64,000 nucleotides of DNA. Source: Oscillospiraceae bacterium (GTDB taxonomy: Bacteria; Bacillota; Clostridia; Oscillospirales; Oscillospiraceae). Made by a program: the position numbers and the translations under genes. The notes below the pieces were generated by a model that was not told the origin of the DNA, did not search any database, and saw nothing but the letters and a program-made list of their open reading frames with translations. Positions 17,972 through 28,104 of the stretch are shown here, piece by piece. The stretch is taken from positions 1 to 64,000 of the forward strand of contig SVKL01000010.1 of assembly GCA_015068495.1 (NCBI GenBank), given 5' to 3'. Each line of letters begins with the position of its first letter. The stretch's first letter is position 1.

Positions 17972-19357
17972 ATGCTTTTTTCCAGTGTTCCATTTTTATA
18001 TTACTTCCTGCCGGCAGTGCTTTTGTGCTATTTTCTTGTGCCGAAAGGGCTGAAAAACACCGTATTATTGGTGTTCAGCCTGGCTTTTTATGCTTGGGGC
18101 GAGCCCAAATATGTACTGCTGATGCTGGCGACCATTGCGCTATTTTATATCTGCGGTTTGGCAATCGGCAAGGCAAACACACAAAGCCTGAAAAAACTGT
18201 GGCTGCTTGTTTCGGTTGTTGTGGGCGTGGGTTTGCTGGCAGTGTTTAAGTACGCAGATTTCTTTATCGGCAGCTTCAATGCAGCAACCGGATTGAGCCT
18301 TCCTTTTTTGCGTCTGGCGCTGCCCATCGGCATCAGCTTTTACACCTTCCAATGCTTAAGCTACACCATTGATGTGTATCGGGGGAACGTTCCTGTGCAG
18401 AAAAACCCCATCCGCTTTGGCGCTTATGTCACGCTTTTTCCCCAGCTGATTGCCGGCCCTATTGTGCGTTACATTGATGTGGCGCGGGAACTGGAAAACC
18501 GTAGCCATAGCTGGGAGAATTTTCGATACGGCATACGCCGCTTTCTGATTGGCTTGGGAAAGAAAATTCTGCTGGCAGACCAGTTTGCGCTGCTGATAAA
18601 GCTGTTTCGCCAAGCTCCGGAGCCATCTGTTCTGTTTTATTGGATGTACGCCATCGCCTTTATGCTGAATATCTATTTTGATTTCTCCGGCTATTCCGAT
18701 ATGGCAATCGGCTTGGGCAGAATTTTCGGTTTTCACTTCCACGAGAATTTCAATTATCCTTACCTATCCAAAAGCGTTACGGAGTTTTGGCGCCGGTGGC
18801 ATATGAGCCTTGGCAGCTGGTTTCGGGATTATGTGTACATCCCGATGGGCGGTAACCGGGTGAGCCGTGCCCGTTGGGTGTTAAACATTCTGACGGTGTG
18901 GCTGCTTACCGGCCTGTGGCACGGGGCAGCGTGGAATTTTGTCCTGTGGGGGCTGCTGTTTGCTGTTTTGCTGCTGATTGAAAAATGGGTACCTGCTCTG
19001 CAAAGACTTCCGCAGCTTTTGCGGCATCTGTATGTGCTGCTGCTGATTTGCATTAGCTTTGTGCTGTTCAATGCAGAAACCCTTACGCAGGCAGGCGCAG
19101 ACCTTTTGGGAATGTTTGGCTTTGGCGGCGTGCCGCTGGTCACATGGGAAACGCTGTATTATTTGCGTAGCTTTGCAGTATTGTTGATTGTGGGTGCAAT
19201 CGGCGCAACACCCGTCGTAAAACGTGGCGCAGAGCGAATTTCTGCGACTGCTGTAGGCGCAGTCTTAGAGCCGATACTGCTCATAGCGTTGCTGCTGTTG
19301 TGCACAGCCTGTTTGGTGGACGGTTCTTTCAGCCCGTTTTTGTATTTCCGTTTTTAA
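17972..19357 (+). CDS. MBOAT family O-acyltransferase (AlgI-like)
   Basis: MLFSSVPFLYYFLPAVLL..YF; YFDFSGYSDMAIGLGRIFGF; EFWRRWHMSLGSWFRDYVYIPMGGNR; GLWHGAAWNFVLWG. Confidence 0.95.
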   Translation: MLFSSVPFLYYFLPAVLLCYFLVPKGLKNTVLLVFSLAFYAWGEPKYVLLMLATIALFYICGLAIGKANTQSLKKLWLLVSVVVGVGLLAVFKYADFFIGSFNAATGLSLPFLRLALPIGISFYTFQCLSYTIDVYRGNVPVQKNPIRFGAYVTLFPQLIAGPIVRYIDVARELENRSHSWENFRYGIRRFLIGLGKKILLADQFALLIKLFRQAPEPSVLFYWMYAIAFMLNIYFDFSGYSDMAIGLGRIFGFHFHENFNYPYLSKSVTEFWRRWHMSLGSWFRDYVYIPMGGNRVSRARWVLNILTVWLLTGLWHGAAWNFVLWGLLFAVLLLIEKWVPALQRLPQLLRHLYVLLLICISFVLFNAETLTQAGADLLGMFGFGGVPLVTWETLYYLRSFAVLLIVGAIGATPVVKRGAERISATAVGAVLEPILLIALLLLCTACLVDGSFSPFLYFRF

Positions 19358-19367
19358 GGAGCATAGT

Positions 19368-20471
19368 ATGAATAAGAAATTGCGTAATGCCGGCATTGTT
19401 GCTTTGCTGCTTCTGTGGATGGCGCTGACGGCGTTTCTGTGGTTTTCTCCTCCAAAGGCGCTGTCTGTTGCGGAGCGTAGACCGTTGCAGCAAATGCCCG
19501 AGTTTTCGTTAGAAAATTTGGTGAACGGCAGCTTTATGGGGAAGTTTGAGGAATACACACTGGATCAGTTTCCCCTGCGGGACGGATTTCGCAGGTTGAA
19601 ATCTATTTTCTCTTACAATGTATTGCAGCAGCAGGATAACAACGGCATCTATGTGCAGGATGGCTACGGGGGAAAATTGGAGTATCCCTTGAATTCTGTT
19701 TCCGTGTCCTATGCGCAAAAGCGGTTTTCCCATATTTACGAGACGTATTTGAAGGATACAGACAGTAAGATTTACCTGTGTGTTGTGCCGGATAAGGGCT
19801 ATTATTTGGCAGAGGACAACGGCTATCCGGCAATGGATTACGAAAAGCTGTTTGCGGATATGTCTGCCGGTATGCCTTGGGCGCAGCCGGTGGATGTCAC
19901 GCAAACCTTAGAAATCACCGACTACTACCGCACAGATACCCATTGGCGGCAGGAGAAGCTGGTGAAGGTAGCCCAAAGGCTCTGCGATGCGATGGGTGTA
20001 ACACCGCCAAAGGAAGCTGATTTTACCCAAACCCTTGTAACGCAGGACTTTTACGGGGTGTACTACGGGCAGGCGGCGCTTCCTATGGAATCGGAGCCGC
20101 TGTATATTATGGAAAGCCAGCTGCTTTCTGCCTGCCGTGTGTATAACCACGAAACAGGGAAGTATGGGCATATTTACGATATGGAAAAGCTGGCAGGACT
20201 TGACCCTTACGATGTGTATCTGTCCGGCCCGCAGGCGCTGCTGACCATAGAAAACCCCAACGCCACCACAGAAAAGGAGCTGATTGTGTTTCGGGACTCC
20301 TTCGGAAGCGCCTTGACACCGCTGCTGGTGCAGGGATATCAAAGGGTAACCTTAGTGGATACCCGTTATATTCACCCCACATTGCTTTCCCAGCAGCTAA
20401 CCTTTGACGGGCAGGATGTGCTGTTTCTTTACAGTACGTTGATTTTGAACAATAGCGCAAGCTTAAAATGA
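19368..20471 (+). CDS. DHHW family / AlgJ-like SGNH-type protein, partner of the MBOAT acyltransferase
   Basis: DYYRTDTHWRQE motif, FRDSFGSALTPLL; adjacent to MBOAT. Confidence 0.85.
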   Translation: MNKKLRNAGIVALLLLWMALTAFLWFSPPKALSVAERRPLQQMPEFSLENLVNGSFMGKFEEYTLDQFPLRDGFRRLKSIFSYNVLQQQDNNGIYVQDGYGGKLEYPLNSVSVSYAQKRFSHIYETYLKDTDSKIYLCVVPDKGYYLAEDNGYPAMDYEKLFADMSAGMPWAQPVDVTQTLEITDYYRTDTHWRQEKLVKVAQRLCDAMGVTPPKEADFTQTLVTQDFYGVYYGQAALPMESEPLYIMESQLLSACRVYNHETGKYGHIYDMEKLAGLDPYDVYLSGPQALLTIENPNATTEKELIVFRDSFGSALTPLLVQGYQRVTLVDTRYIHPTLLSQQLTFDGQDVLFLYSTLILNNSASLK

Positions 20472-20629
20472 CAAAACCGGGAAATTTTTCTCGGTTTTGT
20501 CATAAATTTGGTCATATTTCCACTTGACGGAAAAGTGGAATGTGGTATGATATGTATGCGAAATATCGAATATTTTGATACAATTGCTGTATTTTTGATA
20601 TGTTCTAATAAACACAATGGGAGAATTCT

Positions 20630-21949
20630 ATGGAAGTCAACGAAAATGAATACACAACCGTACCGGAGAAAAAATCTCCTTATGCAGACTCTCCTTATGA
20701 GAGTGCCTACATAGCGCCTGAAACGGAAAAACCGCAAAAGTGCAGCCCCGCGTCCAAGTCCAGACGGGGAAGACCTGTGCTGGCGGTGCTGCTGATTGTT
20801 GTCTGCTGCGCGGCCACAGGGTTTGGCGTGTCTAAGGCGTGGCAGAATAAGTTTTCCCGTATGGAAACCGCAATGAATGAAAAATTCGATGCTTTGGAAC
20901 AGCTCTATGGGGAATCGAAGAACGAAAACACATCCCAGCAGTTGCCCGAGCAAAACGCTCAAACATTGGGACAGGTCTATGCCCAGAATGTGAAGGCGGT
21001 TGTGGTTGTAACCTCTGACTACGGTCAGGGCTCCGGCTTTTTAATTTCTGCCGACGGCTATGTGGTGACCAATTATCACGTGGTGGAACAGGATAAGCAG
21101 GTGGAAGTGACGCTCCACAGTGGAGAAACGATGGCAGCGGAGGTTGTGGGACACGAATCCGGTAATGACATTGCGCTGTTGAAGGTGGATGGGGAGAATT
21201 TGCCCTTTGCAACCATCGGCAGCAGCGATAAGCTGGCAGTGGGCGATCAGGTGGCTGCAATCGGCAATCCCTTGGGTGAACTGACTGCCAGCTTGACCGT
21301 GGGATATATCAGCGCCAAGGATCGGGTGATGGACACCGACGGCAATGTGATCAATATGCTCCAGACAGATGCGGCAATCAACGCCGGCAACTCCGGAGGC
21401 CCTCTGTTTAATATGAACGGAGAAGTGGTGGGCATTATCACCGCAAAGTATTCCGGCTCCAGCGACTCCGGCGCATCCATTGAAGGCCTTGGCTTTGCGA
21501 TTCCCACGGATGATGTGGTGGGAATTCTTTCCGATTTGAAGGAATTTGGATATGTGACCGGCGCGTACTTAGGCGTGTATGTGCGGGATGTGTCTGAATC
21601 TGCTCAGTCCTACGGCTTGCCTGCAGGCGCCTATATCGAAGATGTGATTGACGGCTATTGCGCCAAAAAAGCGGGAATTCGCAAGGGTGACATTGTTGTA
21701 AATCTTGGCGGCTACGATGTAGATTCCGTCACAACTCTGACGCGGGTGCTCCGCCGGTTCGAGGCAGGGCAGAGTGTATCTGTTATGGTATACCGCAACG
21801 GAAAACAGGAATACTTAAATGTTACCTTGGATGAAAAGCCTGTGCAGGAGGAATCCTCTACAGAGGAAACCCTGCCTGCACCTACTCCCAATCAGGGTAG
21901 CGGCAATGGCTGGTTCGACTTTTTTGCGCCTTTCTTTGGCATCGGTTGA
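20630..21949 (+). CDS. HtrA/DegP-like trypsin-like serine protease with PDZ domain
   Basis: TNYHVVEQ (H), NDIALLKV (D), INAGNSGGPLFN (S); C-terminal PDZ; N-terminal TM. Confidence 0.95.
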   Translation: MEVNENEYTTVPEKKSPYADSPYESAYIAPETEKPQKCSPASKSRRGRPVLAVLLIVVCCAATGFGVSKAWQNKFSRMETAMNEKFDALEQLYGESKNENTSQQLPEQNAQTLGQVYAQNVKAVVVVTSDYGQGSGFLISADGYVVTNYHVVEQDKQVEVTLHSGETMAAEVVGHESGNDIALLKVDGENLPFATIGSSDKLAVGDQVAAIGNPLGELTASLTVGYISAKDRVMDTDGNVINMLQTDAAINAGNSGGPLFNMNGEVVGIITAKYSGSSDSGASIEGLGFAIPTDDVVGILSDLKEFGYVTGAYLGVYVRDVSESAQSYGLPAGAYIEDVIDGYCAKKAGIRKGDIVVNLGGYDVDSVTTLTRVLRRFEAGQSVSVMVYRNGKQEYLNVTLDEKPVQEESSTEETLPAPTPNQGSGNGWFDFFAPFFGIG

Positions 21950-21994
21950 TAGCGTTACAGAACGCAGGCTTGTTCTGTAATCAGGAGGATAATT

Positions 21995-23050
21995 GTGAAA
22001 AGAAAAGAAATTAACCCCAAAACCAAGCGCGTTTTGCTGATAATTCTCAGCGTTCTTTTGGCGGTGATATTGATTGCGCTGATCTTAGGCACTGCCTATA
22101 TGGAAAAAATGCTAAACCTTATTAACAGAAATCCGGACGACAGTACCATATCTTCAGAGGAATATCAGGAGTTCCTTGAAAAACAGGAAGAGACGCTGGA
22201 TTCCAATTACACCGGTGAAACCGATGACCCTAACGACGTGCAATGGGAGTCCAACAAGGCACCGGTTACAGATGAGGAGCACATTATCAACATTATGCTT
22301 ATCGGTCAGGATCGACGGCCGGGGCAAGGACGGCAACGCTCGGACGTGATGGTTCTTTGTACAGTTAATAAGTCCACACAAGAATTGACGCTCACCTCTT
22401 TTATGCGGGATATGTATGTGCCAATCCCGGGTTATGAGGATAATAAAATGAATGCCACCTACGCCTTTGGCGGTATGAAGCTTTTGGATAAGTGTTTGGA
22501 AAATAGCTTTGGTATTCACGTAGACGGCAATATTGAAGTTGATTTTGACGGATTTAGGGACGTTATTGATCTGATGGGTGGTGTGGAGATTAATCTGACC
22601 AACTCGGAAGCAAACCATTTAATTTCCAAAGGATACAAGGTGCATGCAGGCGTGTGCCAATTGGACGGAAGAACCGCACTGATCTATGTCCGAACCCGTT
22701 CTGTGGGTAACGGCGATTTTGACCGCACCGGACGGCAACGAAAGCTTCTCAATGCCCTGATTGATAAATGTAAGGGTATGAGCCTGAATCAAATGAAGAA
22801 TCTGCTGGAGAAAGCACTGCCGATGATTACCACGGATATGAGCAACCGGCAATTGCTGGATTACCTTATGGAGCTGGTGCCCATACTTGCCAATCTGAAG
22901 GTGAACAACTTGCGGATTCCGGCGGACAACACGTCGGAGCAGACATATTACAAATATGCCTATTATAAGCATGCAGGCAGTGTGCTTGTGCCGGATTTGG
23001 AGGCAAACCGGCAAAAACTGCAGGAGATTATGGCAAAAGCACCGGAATGA
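21995..23050 (+). CDS. LCP (LytR-CpsA-Psr) family protein
   Basis: MLIGQDRRPGQGRQRSDVMVLCTVN...SFMRDMYVPIPGY; VRTRSVGNGDFDRTGRQRKLL. Confidence 0.95.
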   Translation: MKRKEINPKTKRVLLIILSVLLAVILIALILGTAYMEKMLNLINRNPDDSTISSEEYQEFLEKQEETLDSNYTGETDDPNDVQWESNKAPVTDEEHIINIMLIGQDRRPGQGRQRSDVMVLCTVNKSTQELTLTSFMRDMYVPIPGYEDNKMNATYAFGGMKLLDKCLENSFGIHVDGNIEVDFDGFRDVIDLMGGVEINLTNSEANHLISKGYKVHAGVCQLDGRTALIYVRTRSVGNGDFDRTGRQRKLLNALIDKCKGMSLNQMKNLLEKALPMITTDMSNRQLLDYLMELVPILANLKVNNLRIPADNTSEQTYYKYAYYKHAGSVLVPDLEANRQKLQEIMAKAPE

Positions 23051-23051
23051 T

Positions 23052-23092
23052 AAACAAGAGCAGGACGTGCAACCACGTCCTGCTCTTTTCTT
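23052..23092. terminator. Bidirectional terminator between convergent genes
   Basis: aagagcaggacgtgcaaccacgtcctgctctttt. Confidence 0.8.
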
Positions 23093-23094
23093 TA

Positions 23095-25977
23095 TTATTT
23101 TTTGTACAGATTACGGAGGAAACGCTTTGCCACAGGGTTTTCCATACGCAAATCAACGGTGGAAATGATGTAGCGCTTGCCTTCGTAAACCTTTTCGGCA
23201 ACTGCGTACAGCGGGGGAACCGCTTGACCGTCCAAAACGGCCTCGAAGTCGTTGCCGGTGGTCAGAATCGGTGTGAAGCCTTCTGCCCGGAAGCACAGAC
23301 TTGACAAGGGAGACAGACGGTCCAAGGACTTATCGTACCACATTCTGAAGTCCATAGGCTCAAACTCTGCAACGGCAGGATGCCCTGTCTTCCGGGACAG
23401 GAAGTAAACAGGAGACAAGGGAGACTTAATCATATCAATGGTTTCACCGGCAATCTCGTGTTTGCCGACTTCCAAATCGTTGATAAAGACGATTTCGTCA
23501 TTTTCCGGCACAGTCACATCAGCAAATACCTCAACAGGGAAATCCTGCCAGGAAACTACCTGCTCCTTGGGGTCGAGAAGGATGGCGCGAACAGTATATT
23601 TCTGCCGGTCGGCAACCTCCGGCGCGGTGAAATCACAGCTTGCCACATATTCTGCGGTGCAGGCATCAGCCTGTACGGGCTTGTTGCCGGAGAGAATCAT
23701 CTGACCGTCCTTGTAAAGCTCGTAACGTACCTGCCAGCCGTCGTTTAGGACCTTGTTGGTATCGTTACAGATATGGGTTTCGATGCTGACGTTTTCTCCG
23801 CAGTAATAGGTGAATCTGTCGCTGCGCAGGGTCAGCAGAATGGGGGACAGGGCCTTGCGATAAGCAAAGTAGGCGGGCTTGGGATTCCGCTCGCAGTCCA
23901 TAATGGTCTTCATCCAGCCGGCGGGCCAAGCGTCAATGTACAGGTGAATTGCAAAGGAAATCATACGGGGGTCACGGCGATAGCTCTCGGTCATCATCTT
24001 GGTAGCATATTCCTGATGGGCCTGAGAAGCCTCTACCCAAGCCTCCATAGTGGGTTCGGGTGTGTCAAAGAAGTAGTTGTGGAAGGCCTTTGTTTGACCG
24101 CCTAAAACTTTGCCGGGGTCAAAGGGCTCCTGAATCCACTCTGCCGGATACCGCCGCCGCATCAAATCTGCGAAGTCAATACCCTCTGCGCCGTACTCAC
24201 CGCAGCCGTAGTACCAGCCGGGGGCGCATTTCTGACTGAAGCCCCGGTACAGCATACCGTAGTCCAGCTGACCGCCGTTGTACCACATAGTATAGCAGTG
24301 AATGTCGGGCATTGTGGTGTTCGTGGGAGGATCGAAGTCTCCGTCGCAGTGCTTAATCACATAGCCGGGAGCGGTGTATTCCACCAGCTGGTCGCATACC
24401 TCAAAGAAGACCTCCATTTCCGGATGGAGCATAAAGCGGTGGGGCTTGCCGGAGGCGTGGCTCCAACGCTCGTTCATATAGCTGATCATAATGTTACAGG
24501 GGTGGGAACGGATCAGCCGCATCATTTCTTCTACCTGACGGAAGGCTTCGCAGAACTTGTTTCTGCGGATAACGCCAAACAGGGGGAAGTCGGTTTGGGT
24601 TAGTAAACCCAGCCGGTCGCAATACTGATAAACCTCGTCCTGAACAGGACGTTGGGTCAGCCGCCAGTAGTTCATATTGCAGACCTTCGCCAGCAGAATA
24701 TCGTCAATTAACTGTTCGAAATCACCGTTGAGAACATCCTGCTGTTCAAAGCCCATGGTGTTTGCGCCGCGAAGGCGAATTTTTTCGCCGTTTAAGTAGA
24801 ACATACCCTTGGGGGAGGATTCCAAATCCTGCTTAAAGCTGCGCATACCGAAGTTTACCTTTTGGCAGTCAACGGTGGCATCGTTGTAACACAGAGAAAC
24901 CTGCATCTGATACAGATTCGGCTCTTCCAAAGACCAAACCTTGGGGTTGGGCAAATCAATGCGCAGGCGGTATTCGTGTCTGCCGTGTTCTGCTTTCAGG
25001 GAAACGGTTGGCGGGTTTTCGCCCTCGGCAGGATCATATTGATCCCAAGCATAGTCCCACTTGCGGTTGTGACCCTTGATGAAAACAGGGTCAATCTTTT
25101 TGTTCTCAAATACGGTTTCTTCAAAGTTCTCACCGTACAAGGACACCAAGAAGGAAACCTCGCGGGTTTCGTAGGTGGCATTTTCTACCTCCACCCACAG
25201 GGTCATTGCGCTGTTTTCCAAATCGGGCTGTACATACAGGTCGGTGATGTTGCAGGTGTCCCGCACTTCAATGTAAATGTCCTGATACAGACCCATACCG
25301 GGGGGGCAGTGATGCCAGCCGGATTGGGGGTCATCATAGCCCGGGCCGGTGGCGCCGTACAGCTTGTCACCGGCACAGGGATTGCTGCCAAATAGACCCT
25401 GCCGTGTGTTGCTGCGGTAGATGTAGTCATTTTCCAAGGTGATGTGCAAATCGTTTTCACCGGTATGCACCAAACGGGTAATATCAAACTCAAAGGCGCC
25501 AAAGAAGCCTTCGTGAGTGCCGGCAATTCTTCCGTTGACCAGCACGCCGGTTTTGTAGTCAGCGCCACGGCAGCAGAAATATACAGCCTTGCCATCGAAG
25601 TTGTCCAGCGTGAATTTTGTGGTAAATTCCTGCACTGCATCGCCGCAGGGGCCACCGTAGAAAGGAACGGTTACCTCTTCGCTGCCGTCCTTGATAAAGT
25701 GCCGCAGGTCAATGCGTGTTCTGTAATTGGGGATTTTGGGAGCCAGTTCCCGCAGGAAGGGCTTGTATTTTTCCCGCAGGTCAGCCAAAGCCTCCAGCAT
25801 TTCCTCCCGGGTAGACATATCCTTGGGGACAGAAACGGGGTTGCCGGTATTGCCGGTTAATACACATGGATTCTTCTCGAAGGGGATCGGTAAGGGCTGC
25901 ACAAGTGTACCTGTGCCGCCTTGCTGAGCAAGTCTTGCATATTGCTCAAACAGGTCCTTTTTTGGGGCAGCGCACAT
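23095..25977 (-). CDS. Glycoside hydrolase family 2-type enzyme
   Basis: GH2 sandwich and TIM barrel order; likely acid/base ISYMNERW and nucleophile GCGEYGAEG; start at MCAAPKK preceded by aaggagga, so the 985-aa ORF start is too far upstream. Confidence 0.85.
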   Translation of the reverse strand: MCAAPKKDLFEQYARLAQQGGTGTLVQPLPIPFEKNPCVLTGNTGNPVSVPKDMSTREEMLEALADLREKYKPFLRELAPKIPNYRTRIDLRHFIKDGSEEVTVPFYGGPCGDAVQEFTTKFTLDNFDGKAVYFCCRGADYKTGVLVNGRIAGTHEGFFGAFEFDITRLVHTGENDLHITLENDYIYRSNTRQGLFGSNPCAGDKLYGATGPGYDDPQSGWHHCPPGMGLYQDIYIEVRDTCNITDLYVQPDLENSAMTLWVEVENATYETREVSFLVSLYGENFEETVFENKKIDPVFIKGHNRKWDYAWDQYDPAEGENPPTVSLKAEHGRHEYRLRIDLPNPKVWSLEEPNLYQMQVSLCYNDATVDCQKVNFGMRSFKQDLESSPKGMFYLNGEKIRLRGANTMGFEQQDVLNGDFEQLIDDILLAKVCNMNYWRLTQRPVQDEVYQYCDRLGLLTQTDFPLFGVIRRNKFCEAFRQVEEMMRLIRSHPCNIMISYMNERWSHASGKPHRFMLHPEMEVFFEVCDQLVEYTAPGYVIKHCDGDFDPPTNTTMPDIHCYTMWYNGGQLDYGMLYRGFSQKCAPGWYYGCGEYGAEGIDFADLMRRRYPAEWIQEPFDPGKVLGGQTKAFHNYFFDTPEPTMEAWVEASQAHQEYATKMMTESYRRDPRMISFAIHLYIDAWPAGWMKTIMDCERNPKPAYFAYRKALSPILLTLRSDRFTYYCGENVSIETHICNDTNKVLNDGWQVRYELYKDGQMILSGNKPVQADACTAEYVASCDFTAPEVADRQKYTVRAILLDPKEQVVSWQDFPVEVFADVTVPENDEIVFINDLEVGKHEIAGETIDMIKSPLSPVYFLSRKTGHPAVAEFEPMDFRMWYDKSLDRLSPLSSLCFRAEGFTPILTTGNDFEAVLDGQAVPPLYAVAEKVYEGKRYIISTVDLRMENPVAKRFLRNLYKK

Positions 25978-26053
25978 AGGAATATCCTCCTTAATTCCTT
26001 TTATTTTTGCGGTTATTACTATACCATACGGGTACTTGGAAAACAAGTTCAAT

Positions 26054-27040
26054 TTACAAATTTTGCATAGATAACATCTGACATAAATCTGCAGAGATTT
26101 CCGCAGACAACGGGCTTTGCTGCAGGGCGCTTATCAAGGCGACGGTTTCAAACCGACAGCCAACAAATGCGGCTTCCACAATGTTTGACAAAGTCCAGTC
26201 CATAGAATCGGAATAGACCTTTGCGCCTGTGACGATACCATTCTTGGCCTCCAGCTGCAGATGAATATGCCCCCAAGGGAAATGTGCTTCACATGCAAAG
26301 GAGAAGGGAAGCGGCGTACCGAATAAATACTCCCAGCTGCTGTATTTCTCTTTTAATTCGGTGATTGCTGCCAAATCCGCATCTGTTAGTTTCAAAGCAG
26401 CAGCCGCGCCGCCGTAAACCTCTGCAAAGGCTTTCGCCATATGCTGCTTCATAGCGGCAATTGTCAGCCCGGGAGACAGCTCCTTCAAATTCACCACACG
26501 GGAACGGACGGACGCAACACCCTTTGCCTCCAGCTTGGCTTTGGGAGGGCTGAGATACCGCCCCAGCTTTTCTTTGTCCACATCCACCATCAGCGTGCCG
26601 TGATGATAGGCGTGGGTGGCGTTCTGATAAAAGGCATTTCCGGAGAATTTACGCCCGTCTGCCAATAGATCGTTCCGTCCGGACTTTTCGGCGGTAATGC
26701 CTGCCAATGCACAGGCTCGCTGAATCACAGCCACCTGCTTGTCCAAATCGTAATCCTCTTTACGCATAATAAAGGTGAAATTCAGATTTCCCAAATCGTG
26801 GAATACCGCGCCGCCGCCGGAAAGCCTTCGGGCAAGCTTACCGCCTTCTTCTTCCAGCAGGGAAGTGCGGCATTCCAGCCACGCATTTTGATTTTTTCCA
26901 ATTACCACGGTGTTTTGATTCTGCCACAGATACAGCACGCACACTCCCGGCGGGGTAATGTCCATTAGATGCTTTTCTGTTGCTAAGTTGAAATAGGGGT
27001 CAAAAGCGGTGCTTTCGAAAACGTGAAGCTTTGTAATCAT
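26054..27040 (-). CDS. lplA: Lipoate-protein ligase
   Basis: NQNTVVIGKNQNAWLEC..LLEEEGGKLARRLSGGGAVFHDLGNLNFTFI; start MITKLHVFES. Confidence 0.93.
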   Translation of the reverse strand: MITKLHVFESTAFDPYFNLATEKHLMDITPPGVCVLYLWQNQNTVVIGKNQNAWLECRTSLLEEEGGKLARRLSGGGAVFHDLGNLNFTFIMRKEDYDLDKQVAVIQRACALAGITAEKSGRNDLLADGRKFSGNAFYQNATHAYHHGTLMVDVDKEKLGRYLSPPKAKLEAKGVASVRSRVVNLKELSPGLTIAAMKQHMAKAFAEVYGGAAAALKLTDADLAAITELKEKYSSWEYLFGTPLPFSFACEAHFPWGHIHLQLEAKNGIVTGAKVYSDSMDWTLSNIVEAAFVGCRFETVALISALQQSPLSAEISADLCQMLSMQNL

Positions 27041-27120
27041 ACAGATCCTTTCTCGTACAGGGTTTGGGGTTATTATAAAATAGCCCAAGGGATACGTCAA
27101 CAATATTTTGTTAAATTCCC

Positions 27121-27176
27121 TTGACAAAAAATGTGTTTTAGTGTTATATTTGTTATATTAAAATAACATTATAACA
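27121..27176 (+). promoter_or_regulatory. Promoter plus DeoR-type operator
   Basis: TTGACA (27121-27126), 18 bp, TATATT; TGTTATA at 27142-27148 and 27151-27157, TATAACA at 27170-27176. Confidence 0.7.
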
Positions 27177-27190
27177 TCCGAGGTATCACC

Positions 27191-27940
27191 ATGAATCAAA
27201 TTCGTTTGAATAGGATGAAGACCTATATTGAAAAAAAGAATGTTGTCACCATCAAAGAACTGCAGGCGCTGTTCCCGGAGGTGTCCTTAATGACCATCCA
27301 CCGGGATTTGGACGCCTTGACGGAAGCAGGCGTGGTGGTGAAATTCCGCGGCGGTGCAAAATCCGTGCGCCACAACGGCGATCCGGAGTTCAATGTGCGG
27401 ATCGGGGAGAACAACTCCGGAAAGTTTGCCATTGCCCAAAAGGCTATGGAGCTGATCCAGCCCCACAGCTCGGTATTTTTGGATGCCAGCACCACCAATT
27501 TGATGCTGGCGCGGAGCTTGCCGGATATAAATCTGAACATTATTACCACAGGGCCCAGCATTGCGCTGGAGCTCTGCAGGCTGCATAATCCGGTGGTGAC
27601 CCTGTGCTGCGGCACCATAAACCGGAAAAATTTGGCCCTTTCCGGTCAAAATACCTTGGAAATGCTGAAGAAAATCAACATAGATTTGGCATTTATCGGT
27701 GTGTCGGGATTTAGTCTGGAGGCAGGCTTTACCTGCGGTACAGAGGGGGATATGCTGGTGAAGCGTATGGTCATTCAAAAGGCTCGCACCAGCGTTGTGA
27801 TGTGCAGCCACGACAAGCTCAAATGCCTGATGCCTTACACCTTTGCCCATCTTTCCGATGTGGATTATCTGATTTCCGATGAGCCGATGCCGGAGGCGTT
27901 TGCCGATGCCGCAAAGCAGGCTGGCTTAAAAATTTTATAA
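27191..27940 (+). CDS. DeoR/GlpR family transcriptional regulator
   Basis: N-terminal HTH VTIKELQALFPEVSLMTIHRDLDALTEAGVVVKFRGGA; DeoR C-terminal sensor domain. Confidence 0.93.
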   Translation: MNQIRLNRMKTYIEKKNVVTIKELQALFPEVSLMTIHRDLDALTEAGVVVKFRGGAKSVRHNGDPEFNVRIGENNSGKFAIAQKAMELIQPHSSVFLDASTTNLMLARSLPDINLNIITTGPSIALELCRLHNPVVTLCCGTINRKNLALSGQNTLEMLKKINIDLAFIGVSGFSLEAGFTCGTEGDMLVKRMVIQKARTSVVMCSHDKLKCLMPYTFAHLSDVDYLISDEPMPEAFADAAKQAGLKIL

Positions 27941-27949
27941 GGAAGCCAA

Positions 27950-27986
27950 GGCCGAATTCTGCATAGAACAGCAGAATTCGGCTTTC
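27950..27986 (+). terminator. Rho-independent terminator
   Basis: gccgaattctgcatagaacagcagaattcggctttcc. Confidence 0.65.
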
Positions 27987-28008
27987 CCACTTTTGTAGCA
28001 ATTAACTA

Positions 28009-28053
28009 TTGACGAAAGGTGTAGTGAGGTGTTATAATTAACAAGCTATAACA
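28009..28053 (+). promoter_or_regulatory. Promoter with overlapping DeoR-type operator
   Basis: TTGACG (28009-28014), 18 bp, TATAAT (28033-28038); TGTTATA-N10-TATAACA at 28030-28053. Confidence 0.75.
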
Positions 28054-28104
28054 ATGGGGGAGTTTGGATACCAACCGCCCTCAAAAATAAAGGAGGAAAT
28101 CCCT

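Noticed and set aside
17972-20471. MBOAT/DHHW pair as novel
   Set aside because: A common O-acylation gene pair in Firmicutes.
20630-21949. HtrA protease as part of a novel system
   Set aside because: Standard HtrA/PDZ architecture; neighbours are ordinary envelope genes.
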